From Mimachlamys varia (lineage: Eukaryota > Mollusca > Bivalvia > Pectinida > Pectinidae): DNA of 64,000 bases. Each line of letters begins with the position of its first letter. The first letter of the stretch is position 1. The position numbers were made by a program, and so were the translations under genes. The DNA is taken from positions 6,084,001 to 6,148,000 of the forward strand of contig OX392532.1 of NCBI GenBank assembly GCA_947623455.1, given 5' to 3'. Below, in pieces: positions 49,201 through 51,839 of the stretch. The notes under the pieces were generated by a model. It had not been told where the DNA came from, did not search any database, and worked only from the letters and a program-made list of their open reading frames with translations.

Positions 49201-51734
49201 TCACTGTGTATGGGACTTAACCCTGTACCCTTGTGCTCTCCCTCAGCTTTATAACTGGACCTACAGTACTGGTATTATAATTATCACTGTGTATGGGACT
49301 TAACCCTGTACCCTTGTGCTCTCCTTCAGCTTTATAACTGGACCTACAGTACTGGTATTATAATTATCACTGTGTATGGGACTTAACCCTGTACCCTTGT
49401 GCTCTCCCTCAGCTTTATAACTGGATTACGTGTGTACCTTGAGGAACGTAGAAAGTGGTTTGATACCGTCTTGTTTCTGTTTCAGGTGGAGAAGATCGGG
49501 GACGATGTTTGGACAAAGTTTGCTTCATCAACATTTGCAACACTTACAGAAGTAGGTCTTGTGTTTCCTTAATGGAAGCTGTTATTCTTAAAATCAATAT
49601 GTTATTGCTTTGACATTAGTTAATATGAAATAATGTTATTTATTATTCTATATTAATGATTATCTTATGCTCGGAGGTAGTTATCTATTTTAATGTTCTC
49701 CAACTCAGTGAATTATTATTAAGAAACAAGAACAAAGATCAAATATTTCATGAAAAATGAGAAATGGCAAAAATCTTATTACCTTTTAAAGCATATGATT
49801 TTAATTCTATTTATTTCTTTGTTTTTCTTTTTCATAAACAGACAAATCATGTTTACACTGCTAAATCATCCATGTAAACCAACAAGCCTTCTGAAATAGT
49901 GAAGTTCAATCTTCTATGTAGAAACAGTTTGGTGCTGTTTCCTTATTTCGTTAAGTGTGTACTGTGTTCTGTGTTTTTCTAGATCATATGTAATACAACA
50001 AAGGAGAACTACTTCGCCAAGCTGATGCACAACATGCTACACATCCTTGTCAAGATCTCCTCGCTGTCAGGCACAGCTCAGGTCAGTATATACCCAGGTC
50101 CTCTGCTGCTAAAAATGTTGATGTGAAGAATCTGCGCTAATGCTCAAACCCCTCTCCCTTGCCAAAAATACTGTATTATTAGTCAACAACTTTGAATAAG
50201 ACTGAACACCTTTAATAGGGAGTAGTAGAATGTGCAGTGGATGATGAGGCTGAGAAACAGAAAGCTGATTTCTTCTAACAAGGTAAAACTAATTTAATGA
50301 TAGGAAAAGATTACCTCTACACTGTTCTGTCTGTACCGTGTATTTCTATGTTCAGAGTTGCATAAAACCACTGCAGAGAAGGATTTTGGTGTTGTTTATA
50401 TATTCAGTGTTTGTGTTACTGTTCCAGGGCTGTGTGTTGTCTGCAGAAGCCCAATCAAGACTGACAGATCTACTTCCACGATGCAACAAAGAGAATCGTC
50501 GCCTGGCCCGTTCATTACTGAAGAAGTCTAATCCCGAATTTGAAGTGGATATGAGGTATATTTGTTACATAAAAACATGTCTATTAAAATCGTTCAGTGA
50601 AAGGCCCAATATACAAAACTTCAGGAAATTTTGAGATTCTGAAAAATTCCATAAAAAAAATCCATGGTTGATAACCATGCAAAAATAAGCCTAAAACGAA
50701 GTAAACCTGAGCGGTAACTAACAAGAAACTCCTGACAGAAAAATCCAAAGAACTGCTGCCGTGCCGGTTACTGGGTGAAAATTCATCTTGAATATTGCTG
50801 ATATCAGTTAATCTTCACTAAATCTATAATAATAAAAAGTTGTTAGGCTTAATTTTCGCTTCAAGTTTTGCCGAAAGTTACATATATTGGGCCTTTATGA
50901 AAAGGTATTTGAGTTGAATATAATGTATATGGATTAAACAAAAGTTTGTGTGTCACCCACAAGGTGGTATCCACCTTCAATTTCTCTATGACATAGGGAT
51001 GTAGATAAAAAACGTGAGTTTTACCTCTAAAGTATCAAAATGATGTTACCTGTACTGATGTGAGGGCATTTAATCTCATATAGATAGATAATGGGTATAC
51101 ATTGCAGGGTTCATGCTGGCTATTTTATAAATGTGGTCCTTTCCTAAATAAATAGGGTCTTTCCTTATAGTTTAAATGGGAATCCTGAAAATTAGTGGGG
51201 TCCTTTTCAGTTTCTATGCTTGAAAAGGACATAGGGACGGCTTCAACATAAACCTTGCATTGTGAGCCTAGATACTCCTGTTCTAAATCTTTAAAGAAAA
51301 GGGTCAATGTATCCCTTAACACACAGGATATGGTATATATATTGACACAGGGAAAACGGTGGGTTAAGTGGAGTATTAAAGGGCATATCTCTAGCTGATC
51401 TGACTGTTGTAAACCAACTTTGATTTATTTAAAAGAGGGGAGTCAAAAGTTTATATCGGTATATGTTTGTTTTCTTTGCAGTGGAAAGAATGAGAAAAAG
51501 AAACAGAAGAAAAGAAAAATGAAAGAAAAAAATGAAAATTCACCAGAAAAGATGAAAAAAACAAATGACAGTGAATTAAAAGAAGAAAATGGAAATTCAC
51601 CTAAACTAAATGAACTAAAAGAAGTCAATGGGAACTCGCATAAAAAGGTTAAGAAATCGAAGAAAAGGAAAAATAAAGGAGAGGCTGGAACATCCCCAGT
51701 GAAAAAGTCCAAAGAGATGGATGTATCCAGCTGA
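4174..51734 (+). CDS. MYBBP1A: MYBBP1A / Pol5 (DNA polymerase phi) orthologue, complete 36-exon gene
   Basis: Myb-binding protein 1A/Pol5 is a nucleolar alpha-helical repeat protein. In the family it acts in rRNA synthesis and ribosome biogenesis and as a transcriptional co-regulator; despite the name 'polymerase phi' it is not regarded as a true replicative polymerase. Joined exons: 4174-4296, 10309-10413, 11472-11561, 12047-12118, 13756-13866, 15636-15758, 17296-17388, 18546-18651, 19737-19828, 20564-20665, 20955-21092, 21392-21462, 22025-22208, 23323-23419, 26789-26856, 27210-27266, 30320-30385, 31583-31696, 34589-34658, 35749-35891, 36595-36691, 37035-37195, 38342-38478, 39019-39076, 39360-39473, 41220-41295, 42015-42067, 42946-43047, 43422-43507, 45166-45217, 45787-45858, 46301-46345, 49486-49551, 49983-50081, 50428-50555, 51482-51734. 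The total is 3624 nt, or 1207 residues; human is about 1330. Every intron is GT-AG and every phase closes. Helical repeats fill about 1-675, an acidic tract lies at about 680-760, a second helical region at about 762-1120, and a Lys-rich nucleolar-type tail at about 1124-1207. Identification rests on remembered family sequence, not a search. Confidence 0.93.
4960..7867. mobile_element. TTAA-flanked TIR DNA transposon carrying a nested LINE
   Basis: TTAAAGGGGCATCCCGCGAA (4960-4979, continuing AG to 4981) is matched perfectly in reverse complement at 7846-7867, a 22-bp terminal inverted repeat. TTAA at both outer ends fits the target duplication of piggyBac-type elements. No transposase ORF is seen inside, and about 1.1 kb of the interior is a LINE insertion. 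It lies wholly in MYBBP1A intron 1. The family call is tentative; the inverted pair is direct. Confidence 0.7.
6520..7618 (+). mobile_element. 5'-truncated LINE with intact C-terminal ORF
   Basis: An open frame at 6577-7449 (290 codons from the first Met, with related sequence further upstream past one stop) encodes the region downstream of the RT domain: VKLFDTYVTSILCYASEVWG, YWFKLLNTKNCILKAAYEE, and a zinc knuckle CSVCKSGDIEDEYHFLLIC near 7230-7290. The 3' UTR ends in a short GAATT repeat near 7606-7618, as in many non-LTR elements. It is better preserved than the copy at 2450-3600, and it is truncated and nested in the TIR element around it. Confidence 0.82.
8145..8292 (-). mobile_element. 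Short LTR-like element (148 bp) with tRNA-like core
   Basis: Bounded by TGTAAC and GTTACA and flanked on both sides by TATG, which could be a 4-bp target duplication. Inside on the plus strand lies a tRNA-like stretch with an A-box-like TAGCTCGATCGGTTGAGCG and a B box GGTTCGACTCC (8186-8265). The acceptor and T stems pair poorly, so it is not a functional tRNA. It is either a solo LTR carrying a tRNA-like segment or a small SINE-like insertion. Confidence 0.5.
8297..8314 (-). other. tRNA-Lys-type primer-binding site
   Basis: The minus strand reads TGGCGCCCAACGTGGGGC, the complement of a tRNA-Lys 3' end as used by several LTR elements. It lies two bases inside the LTR at 8317-8773, exactly where a PBS belongs. 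Confidence 0.7.
8317..8773 (-). mobile_element. LTR of a retrotransposon (457 bp)
   Basis: On the minus strand it begins TGTAACAGGG and ends GGGTTACA (TG...CA with inverted TGTAAC/GTTACA). It is followed two bases later by a primer-binding site. A TATG flank lies just outside at 8774-8777. No gag-pol is present: after 24 bp the next element begins. Confidence 0.72.
8774..10308. other. Remainder of intron 1, nothing recognised
   Basis: AT-rich sequence with no exon, clear repeat or RNA gene that I can support. Short ORFs on either strand lack any family signature. Confidence 0.4.
10309..10413 (+). CDS. MYBBP1A: MYBBP1A exon 2
   Basis: Residues 42-76, including YTLRRLVKGVSSNRRSARQ and GFSVALCQ. 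This matches the family pattern of a Y-A-L-K-R-L helix followed by a Gly/Arg turn and 'S-L-A-L-A-Q'. The acceptor is TTTTGAAG and the donor CAG|GTAGGG; both ends are phase 0. The last ~30 nt and the donor are copied into the array that follows. Confidence 0.92.
10385..10640 (+). repeat. 46-bp junction array in intron 2
   Basis: The unit contains GCCAGGGTTTCTCTGTGGCA, the 3' end of exon 2, then TGTCAG|GTAGGG, the donor. The exon copy is followed by four full repeats and one partial. Each full repeat recreates the exon end and its splice site. Confidence 0.92.
10702..11277 (+). mobile_element. hAT-like element remnant with zinc-finger fragment
   Basis: The left end reads AGGGTTCGCACAGG and the right end, in reverse complement, CAGCGTTCATACGG, similar hAT-type ends. 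Subterminal 'CCTTGAAAAGCCTTGAA' repeats occur at both sides. Inside, near 11040-11180, a frame reads KWTEDPLFQSWVKAFKGD then CCLCQKIIDL, resembling the BED-like finger found with hAT transposases, ending at a stop. A convincing 8-bp target duplication is not seen. Confidence 0.5.
11472..11561 (+). CDS. MYBBP1A: MYBBP1A exon 3
   Basis: Residues 77-106, containing ILRKFTVISTEKVLASVTKH. It corresponds to the family helix after the A-L-A-Q motif. The acceptor is TTTCTGCAG, the donor GCT|GTAAGT; phase 0 at both ends. Confidence 0.9.
11703..11850. mobile_element. pogo/mariner-like TIR fragment
   Basis: It starts TACAGTAAAACTCCATTTAC and continues with 'CTTGAACTCG', closely resembling the left end of the complete element at 60423-60594. 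No clear right terminus is visible here. Confidence 0.4.
12047..12118 (+). CDS. MYBBP1A: MYBBP1A exon 4
   Basis: Residues 107-130, containing GRAMVYMALIQSGRLAQ. This is a strong family motif: a hydrophobic helix followed by Q-S-G-R-L. The acceptor is TTTGCAG, the donor CAG|GTAGGT; phase 0 at both ends. An array of 35-bp repeats starts at the donor itself. Confidence 0.93.
12119..12781 (+). repeat. 35-bp array starting at the exon 4 donor
   Basis: About 19 units of GTAGGTCTTCATACAGGTGT plus TTATATT(T/G)ATACAG. Each unit carries a CAG|GTAGGT or CAG|GTAAGT, so nearly every copy is a consensus 5' splice site. The first unit begins on the authentic donor. Confidence 0.93.
12782..13575. other. Intron 4 middle, nothing recognised
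   Basis: Non-repetitive AT-rich intron sequence. A weak inverted motif around CACGATTTTGATTGG / CACAATCAATTTG near 13160-13310 may be an old TIR element, but I cannot support it. Confidence 0.35.
13577..13755 (+). repeat. 75-bp acceptor array, three copies, before exon 5
   Basis: CTGAGGAAAATGATTTCTTT followed by CATTGAAG|GGTTC occurs at about 13578, 13652 and 13728. Each copy includes the polypyrimidine stretch, the AG and the first bases of exon 5. The last copy is the real acceptor. Confidence 0.88.
13756..13866 (+). CDS. MYBBP1A: MYBBP1A exon 5
   Basis: Residues 131-167, containing SYLQQICIGAIVQLVSQ, equivalent to the family's repeat that aligns with 'R-K-A-L-V-D-I-L-S-E-V'. The acceptor TTGAAG and the first nucleotides of the exon exist in three tandem copies, and this is the third. 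The frame of exons 4 and 6 fixes this acceptor. Confidence 0.9.
14280..15160 (+). repeat. ~103-bp tandem array in intron 5
   Basis: About eight copies of a unit containing CCTAACATATTACCATACCC, CTAAATAGCTGTCTTGTAAT and ACATCTGCTCGTACCCTCAC. Copies are very similar. The unit is not derived from a neighbouring exon. Confidence 0.93.
15636..15758 (+). CDS. MYBBP1A: MYBBP1A exon 6
   Basis: Residues 168-208, containing FQEGVLPCIQNELMQGW and CSPDALLLLLVCRQKFK. The family equivalent is an 'E-I-L-P-E-V-L' helix followed by 'S-P-E-Q-L-E-L-F-L-L'. The acceptor is CACACAG, the donor AAG|GTAAAC. The last 48 nt of this exon seed the 54-bp array to its right. Confidence 0.93.
15711..16910 (+). repeat. 54-bp junction array derived from exon 6
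   Basis: The unit is GTAAACTCTCCAGACGCCCT, then ACTGCTGTTACTAGTGTGTC, then GCAAAAAATTCAAG. The last 48 nt are the 3' end of exon 6, the first 6 nt the donor. About 21-22 copies with small indels follow. Several stretches stay open, reading SPDALLLLLVCRKKFKVN repeatedly. Confidence 0.95.
17296..17388 (+). CDS. MYBBP1A: MYBBP1A exon 7
   Basis: Residues 209-239, containing GKSFLKEHWSQPKIVTEKN and NIWRVVL. The acceptor is TTTTCAG, the donor TTA|GTAAGT; phase 0 at both ends. It follows the Leu-rich helix of exon 6, as in the family. Confidence 0.9.
17640..18440 (+). repeat. 26-bp array in intron 7 split by a MITE
   Basis: Repeats of TTTATCAAACTCTGCCCCTG plus TTACAAG, degenerate at the left and regular at 18240-18440. 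The element at 17721-18239 interrupts the array. Confidence 0.82.
17721..18239. mobile_element. MITE with ~77-bp terminal inverted repeats
   Basis: CGTCGGATACCCACGGTTGA... at 17721-17797 is matched in reverse complement at 18163-18239 with two or three mismatches. The interior has no transposase. It sits inside the 26-bp array, so it inserted after array formation, or the array grew around it. Confidence 0.82.
18546..18651 (+). CDS. MYBBP1A: MYBBP1A exon 8
   Basis: Residues 240-275, containing YPVIHPVTPEVIQHIVKSD and ADFWSRGV. The 'F-W-x-x-V/G-V' motif matches the family 'F-W-K-E-V-V'. It ends in phase 1, one base into a codon completed by exon 9. The donor A|GTAAGT is copied twice more in the intron. 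Confidence 0.92.
18639..18800 (+). repeat. 68-bp junction repeat from exon 8
   Basis: TCTCGTGGTGTCA|GTAAGTG, the last bases of exon 8 and its donor, recurs at 18639, 18707 and 18775 (the last with GGCGTCA) with the same flanking intron sequence. Confidence 0.9.
19737..19828 (+). CDS. MYBBP1A: MYBBP1A exon 9
   Basis: Residues 275-305, containing NLGLHILGEIIPHIATPGE. The family has 'L-C-F-R-L-L-G-A-A-L-P-L-L' here. The acceptor is CTCCTCAG, the donor GAG|GTAAGT; the exon starts in phase 1 and ends in phase 0. Confidence 0.92.
20232..20395. mobile_element. Foldback element, copy 1 (intron 9)
   Basis: AGTTCCTTAACTTAA... and GGAAAGCATTACAGA near the left are matched by inverted sequence (CTGTAATGCTTTCC, TTAAGGAA) at the right. 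It is of the same family as 30415-30523 and 36250-36446. Confidence 0.7.
20564..20665 (+). CDS. MYBBP1A: MYBBP1A exon 10
   Basis: Residues 306-339, containing WCPTVLSVLVRHIDKKLNK. The acceptor is TTCGTCAG, the donor GTG|GTGAGT; phase 0. It is a helical segment in the order expected for the family. Confidence 0.9.
20955..21092 (+). CDS. MYBBP1A: MYBBP1A exon 11
   Basis: Residues 340-385, containing SLVTYLQKCDDGKIQHAVLT and KLFDLKGER. The acceptor is TTTTTGTAG, the donor GGT|GTAAGT. In the family this region follows 'D-D-Y-V-G-T-F-L-E-G-C-Q-D-D' and carries a conserved 'hydrophobic-x-A-V-L' helix. Confidence 0.92.
21392..21462 (+). CDS. MYBBP1A: MYBBP1A exon 12
   Basis: Residues 386-409, containing ERYGNFLMKYFADAIE. 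The acceptor is TTTTCCAG, the donor AG|GTATGT. It ends in phase 2, and the Arg codon is finished by the first base of exon 13. Confidence 0.9.
22025..22208 (+). CDS. MYBBP1A: MYBBP1A exon 13
   Basis: Residues 409-470, containing LHLLQFLAVHSFWVVNKPTE. This is close to the family 'R-F-C-L-F-H-S-F-F-V-T-K-K-P-T', one of the clearest diagnostic motifs in the gene. At 184 nt it is the longest internal exon. The acceptor is AATACAG, the donor CAT|GTAAGT. Confidence 0.94.
22400..23080 (+). repeat. 30-bp array in intron 13, ~22 copies
   Basis: Units of CAACAATCGTCATCAGATGT plus AGGTATCGTA. The period is a multiple of three and the unit lacks stops in two frames, which explains long ORFs on both strands (10-residue repeats, for example IRCRYRTTIV). 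These are not evidence of a protein. Confidence 0.93.
23323..23419 (+). CDS. MYBBP1A: MYBBP1A exon 14
   Basis: Residues 471-503, containing FFRTLNNLLVYKT, like the family 'F-F-S-L-L-Q-T-L'. The acceptor is ATATTTCAG, the donor CAG|GTAACT; it ends in phase 1. The 3' part of the exon plus the donor is repeated exactly four more times downstream, with a 68-bp period. Confidence 0.92.
23380..23691 (+). repeat. 68-bp junction array from exon 14, 4 extra copies
   Basis: Four extra 68-bp units (23420-23691) each contain the last ~49 nt of exon 14 (from ACAGGATAACTTCTTCAGAA to AAAACAG), the donor GTAACT and about 14 further intron bases. Copies are nearly identical, so the expansion looks recent. 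Confidence 0.95.
24470..26755 (+). repeat. 29-bp array in intron 14, ~77 copies
   Basis: The unit is CCCCTGGTGGCCCTATCCCC plus CATACACAG, with variants of 26-30 bp. The 29-bp period shifts frame each copy and the unit has no stop in any plus-strand frame. Hence three overlapping ORFs of up to ~550 codons stay open; none is a gene. Confidence 0.95.
26789..26856 (+). CDS. MYBBP1A: MYBBP1A exon 15
   Basis: Residues 503-525, containing SVIAYIHTAQRLMQYMQ, matching the family 'Y-H-L-V-Q-F-A-D-L-L-L'. The acceptor is TGTTACAG, the donor CAG|GTATGG. It lies just past the end of the 29-bp array, in a long ORF whose upstream part is array and not protein. Confidence 0.9.
27210..27266 (+). CDS. MYBBP1A: MYBBP1A exon 16
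   Basis: Residues 526-544, containing SAVCLVMEQQDK. The acceptor is GTTCTTACAG, the donor AAG|GTATTT; phase 0. The donor coincides with the first bases of a TIR element (see 27267-27629). Confidence 0.85.
27267..27629. mobile_element. TIR element abutting the exon 16 donor
   Basis: GTATTTACCGTAGTCATCGT and TAATTAGTGCCC at the left are matched in reverse complement by GGGACACTAATTACGGCAAA and TACG at about 27604-27628. The left terminus starts at the G of the exon 16 splice donor. No ORF inside; non-autonomous. Confidence 0.6.
27845..30285 (+). repeat. 86-bp array in intron 16, ~28 copies
   Basis: Units contain GACCTTTAGCCCTCTATAGT, ATAATACAGGGATTCTATAC and GGTAGTGATATTTAGTAAGT. Copies are highly similar, with alternating variants (CTATACACTT / CTACACACTT; GGTGGAGA / GGTGGGGA) suggesting higher-order duplication. 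Confidence 0.95.
30320..30385 (+). CDS. MYBBP1A: MYBBP1A exon 17
   Basis: Residues 545-566, containing DWNKVLETVESVQNK. The family equivalent is 'A-W-D-R-M-L-Q-T-L-K-E-L'. The acceptor is CATTTAG, the donor AAG|GTAAGA; phase 0. Confidence 0.9.
30415..30523. mobile_element. Foldback element, copy 2 (intron 17)
   Basis: AACATTCCTTAACTTAAAGG and GGAAAGCATTACAGA at the left; TTAAGTTAAGAAATGTT at the right. It is a shorter relative of the copies in introns 9 and 20. Confidence 0.6.
30524..31582. other. Intron 17 remainder, nothing recognised
   Basis: AT-rich intron with short homopolymers and no clear element or exon. Confidence 0.35.
31583..31696 (+). CDS. MYBBP1A: MYBBP1A exon 18
   Basis: Residues 567-604, containing HAFVLLLFYNVTQLLVDP, like the family 'A-F-Q-H-L-L-L-L-V-G-I-H-L-L'. 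The acceptor is TGTACCAG, the donor GAG|GTAAGG; phase 0 at both ends. Confidence 0.92.
32040..34555 (+). repeat. 24-bp array in intron 18, ~100 copies
   Basis: The unit is GTAGTAAGCTGTAGTGATTG plus TCCT, with deletion variants (for example GTAGTGATTGTCCT half-units). Because 24 is a multiple of three, long ORFs of 'VVSCSDCP' (+) and 'YYRTITTA' (-) type appear. They carry no gene signature. Confidence 0.95.
34589..34658 (+). CDS. MYBBP1A: MYBBP1A exon 19
   Basis: Residues 605-628, containing DVYGCLQNAFKSKRKS, equivalent to the family 'D-I-Q-T-C-I-x-K' and basic linker. The acceptor is CTCTACAG, the donor G|GTGAGT; it ends in phase 1. Confidence 0.9.
34681..35430. repeat. Dispersed repeat, copy A (intron 19)
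   Basis: A degenerate series of ~150-200-bp segments, each with 'TTCAAGGTCACAGGGGTCAA', then a 'TTAACCAAAATGCC' and 'GATATATGGCT' stretch and 'GATGAAGCCTGACAAA'. The same segments appear near 53130-53520. Confidence 0.75.
35749..35891 (+). CDS. MYBBP1A: MYBBP1A exon 20
   Basis: Residues 628-675, containing EPEWIEVMTEILISMMSQ and ADHLTPASVQLIVD. This is the best-conserved block of the family ('E-P-P-W-V-E-V-L-V-E-I-L-L' and 'C-S-H-L-T-P-R-A-L-Q-L-I-L-D-V-L'). The acceptor is TGTTTAG, the donor GAT|GTGAGT. Confidence 0.95.
36250..36446. mobile_element. Foldback element, copy 3 (intron 20)
   Basis: The left end reads GGTTTCAACACCGTTCCTTA and the right end, reverse-complemented, GGTTTCATCAACGTTCCTTA, giving long terminal inverted repeats. 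The inner GGAAAGCATAACAGAA / TCTGTAATGCTTTCC also pairs. It is the best preserved of the three copies. Confidence 0.75.
36595..36691 (+). CDS. MYBBP1A: MYBBP1A exon 21 (start of acidic tract)
   Basis: Residues 676-708. It opens with V-L-M as expected after 'L-I-V-D' and becomes rich in Asp/Glu. The acceptor is GATCAG, the donor G|GTGAGG; it ends in phase 1. Confidence 0.92.
37035..37195 (+). CDS. MYBBP1A: MYBBP1A exon 22 (acidic tract)
   Basis: Residues 708-761. A run of Glu/Ser/Asp is followed by DEEFRKKLRSALG, the family 'V-D-x-x-F-R-x-x-L' motif, and an acidic end. The acceptor is CATTAG and the donor is the less common GAG|GTCAGT. The 3' end of the exon with the donor is repeated about eight times downstream. 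Confidence 0.92.
37170..37685 (+). repeat. 58-bp junction array from exon 22
   Basis: About eight units of ACTGATGTAGAGGAGAGTGA then TGATGAG|GTCAGTTCTTG and TACAAGTTAAAGATAG. The exon part encodes D-V-E-E-S-D-D-E, and the unusual GTCAGT donor is carried in most copies. Confidence 0.93.
37686..38341. other. Intron 22 remainder, nothing recognised
   Basis: AT-rich, no repeat or exon recognised. It ends at the acceptor of exon 23. Confidence 0.35.
38342..38478 (+). CDS. MYBBP1A: MYBBP1A exon 23
   Basis: Residues 762-807, containing EDLSDSEMFKMD and PMIAAVFKGMRQAKAKEKED. The family has 'L-G-D-E-A-M-M-A-L-D-x-x-L-A-x-x-F' followed by a charged helix. The acceptor is CATTAAAG, the donor CG|GTAAAC; it ends in phase 2. 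Confidence 0.92.
39019..39076 (+). CDS. MYBBP1A: MYBBP1A exon 24
   Basis: Residues 807-826, containing RLLDLLMVLAKEK, matching the family 'R-V-L-D-L-V-E-V-L-V'. It includes an LxxLL motif (LLDLL); I do not know whether it is exposed. The acceptor is CTTTAAAG, the donor ATG|GTGAGT. Confidence 0.92.
39360..39473 (+). CDS. MYBBP1A: MYBBP1A exon 25
   Basis: Residues 827-864, containing LPLLELMVNGERNREER and LSQLMYRHGK. The acceptor is TTTCCAAG, the donor AAG|GTAGGC; phase 0. The last ~30 nt plus the donor seed the 53-bp array. Confidence 0.92.
39447..40620 (+). repeat. 53-bp junction array from exon 25, ~21 copies
   Basis: The unit is GTAGGCGGACGTATAACGCT then TTACTGTCCCAATTAATGTA and CAGACATGGAAAG. 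The last ~29 nt repeat the end of exon 25 and the first six its donor. Copies are almost identical (GCGGGCG and AATGC variants). Confidence 0.96.
40621..41219. other. Intron 25 remainder, nothing recognised
   Basis: Unique AT-rich sequence after the array, ending at the exon 26 acceptor. Confidence 0.35.
41220..41295 (+). CDS. MYBBP1A: MYBBP1A exon 26
   Basis: Residues 865-890, containing ELHCGDLDKEVCTERIMDII. The acceptor is ATTGTAG, the donor C|GTAAGC; it ends in phase 1. It is the counterpart of the family segment around 'C-H-D-L-G-E-R'. Confidence 0.88.
41296..42014. other. Intron 26, nothing recognised
   Basis: No repeat, exon or RNA gene that I can support. A 62-codon open frame at 41736-41924 has no family signature. 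Confidence 0.35.
42015..42067 (+). CDS. MYBBP1A: MYBBP1A exon 27
   Basis: Residues 890-907, containing SLVNSVSDACLLV. The acceptor is GTCTCCAG, the donor GTG|GTGAGT. A short exon supported mainly by closing the phase between exons 26 and 28. Confidence 0.87.
42140..42850 (+). repeat. 26-bp array in intron 27, interrupted by a MITE
   Basis: Units of CTATCTGATATTTGACTTAT plus TTCACA. About eight copies lie left of the hAT element at 42340-42730 and five to the right. Confidence 0.88.
42340..42730. mobile_element. Non-autonomous hAT element with 8-bp target duplication
   Basis: It begins TAGGGCTGGGCGGTTTTACC and ends GTACCCAGCTCTA, ends typical of hAT elements. It is rich in 'GGTATACCG/CCGTGGTA' subterminal repeats. 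ATTTCACA occurs at both flanks (42332-42339 and 42731-42738), a perfect 8-bp duplication. No transposase ORF. Confidence 0.88.
42946..43047 (+). CDS. MYBBP1A: MYBBP1A exon 28
   Basis: Residues 908-941, beginning ILLYLNMGS, like the family 'S-L-Y-L-L-R-V-L-K-G' followed by a polar linker. The acceptor is CTCCCCAG, the donor AAG|GTATGG; phase 0. Confidence 0.9.
43422..43507 (+). CDS. MYBBP1A: MYBBP1A exon 29
   Basis: Residues 942-970, containing MEIIKDNLNKCLHG. The acceptor is CATCACCAG, the donor AG|GTAATT; it ends in phase 2. A helix followed by a basic linker, in the order expected. Confidence 0.9.
43724..45095 (+). repeat. ~63-67-bp array in intron 29, ~20 copies
   Basis: Units contain CAGATTGTATGGTACAATTA, TATACCTGTTACATACGTTA and ATGAACAGG. 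Two variants alternate: one with AAATGGTGGCAGGATGAA, one with ATAAGTAGTGATAA. The mixture suggests block duplication. Not derived from an exon. Confidence 0.94.
45166..45217 (+). CDS. MYBBP1A: MYBBP1A exon 30
   Basis: Residues 970-987, containing LNPTLFLNMFTKYP, very like the family 'L-T-V-P-M-F-L-S-L-F-S-R-H-P'. The acceptor is TTTACAG, the donor CCT|GTAAGT. Confidence 0.93.
45787..45858 (+). CDS. MYBBP1A: MYBBP1A exon 31
   Basis: Residues 988-1011, containing VLFWDVTSCLVKVY. It follows the 'x-H-P' motif as in the family 'V-L-C-Q-S-L-L-P-I-V'. The acceptor is TTCTCTAG, the donor AAG|GTGGGT; phase 0. Confidence 0.92.
45945..46190 (+). mobile_element. SINE-like element in intron 31
   Basis: The 5' part has an A-box-like GGCAGTGGATATCTGATTA and a B-box-like GTGGGGTTCCCCAATC. 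A central motif GGTACTCCAGTTTCCTCCCA follows; I recognise it as widespread in invertebrate SINEs, though I cannot name the superfamily. The 3' part ends in AT-rich sequence with TGTAAATCAAGT. Confidence 0.55.
46301..46345 (+). CDS. MYBBP1A: MYBBP1A exon 32
   Basis: Residues 1012-1026, TQASAMLANMLNKDV, equivalent to the family 'R-P-R-H-Q-A-C-L-L-L-Q-K-T-L'. At 45 nt it is the shortest exon. The acceptor is ATTTTCAG, the donor GTG|GTGAGT. Confidence 0.88.
46765..49430 (+). repeat. 83-bp array in intron 32, ~32 copies
   Basis: Units contain CTTTATAACTGGACCTACAG, TACTGGTATTATAATTATCA, GGGACTTAACCCTGTACCCT and TGTGCTCTCCCTCAG. The last is a strong acceptor-like polypyrimidine-AG. Copies are >95% alike by eye. 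Confidence 0.96.
49486..49551 (+). CDS. MYBBP1A: MYBBP1A exon 33
   Basis: Residues 1027-1048, containing VWTKFASSTFATLTE. The family has 'W-K-Q-L-M-G-Q-V-L-A-K-V-T-E'. The acceptor is CTGTTTCAG, the donor GAA|GTAGGT; phase 0. It is separated from exon 32 by a 3.1-kb intron that is mostly 83-bp repeats. Confidence 0.92.
49983..50081 (+). CDS. MYBBP1A: MYBBP1A exon 34
   Basis: Residues 1049-1081, containing LMHNMLHILVKISSLSG, like the family 'A-L-S-S-L-E-L-L-N-V-L-F-R'. The acceptor is TTTTTCTAG and the donor CAG|GTCAGT, a second GTCAGT donor in this gene. Confidence 0.91.
50428..50555 (+). CDS. MYBBP1A: MYBBP1A exon 35
   Basis: Residues 1082-1124, containing AQSRLTDLLPRCNKENRRLA. It includes a second LxxLL match (LTDLL). 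The acceptor is TGTTCCAG, the donor AG|GTATAT; it ends in phase 2, completed by exon 36. A repeat element begins about 40 bp downstream. Confidence 0.9.
50597..50900. mobile_element. AGGCCC-TIR element, copy 1 (intron 35)
   Basis: AAAGGCCCAATATACAAAAC at the left and GTTACATATATTGGGCCTTT at the right form imperfect terminal inverted repeats. The interior matches, in reverse orientation, the copy at 54692-55090 (for example CAAGTTTTGCCGAAAGTTAC here, GTAACTTTTGGCAAAACTTG there). Confidence 0.72.
51482..51734 (+). CDS. MYBBP1A: MYBBP1A exon 36 (basic tail, stop TGA)
   Basis: Residues 1124-1207. Lys-rich throughout, with several K-K-x-K clusters and repeated 'E-N-G-N-S' spacers. This matches the basic, nucleolar-targeting C-terminus of the family, although the vertebrate tail is longer. 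The acceptor is TCTTTGCAG; the stop is TGA at 51732-51734. Confidence 0.92.
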
Positions 51735-51839
51735 TGGCAGACCTGGAATAAGTCAGACAATAAAATGGATGTATTGGCGGCCTGGTGTCGTGATCTTTGT
51801 TTGAATCGGTAATAGAAAACAAAGTATTCTGACGGTGAA

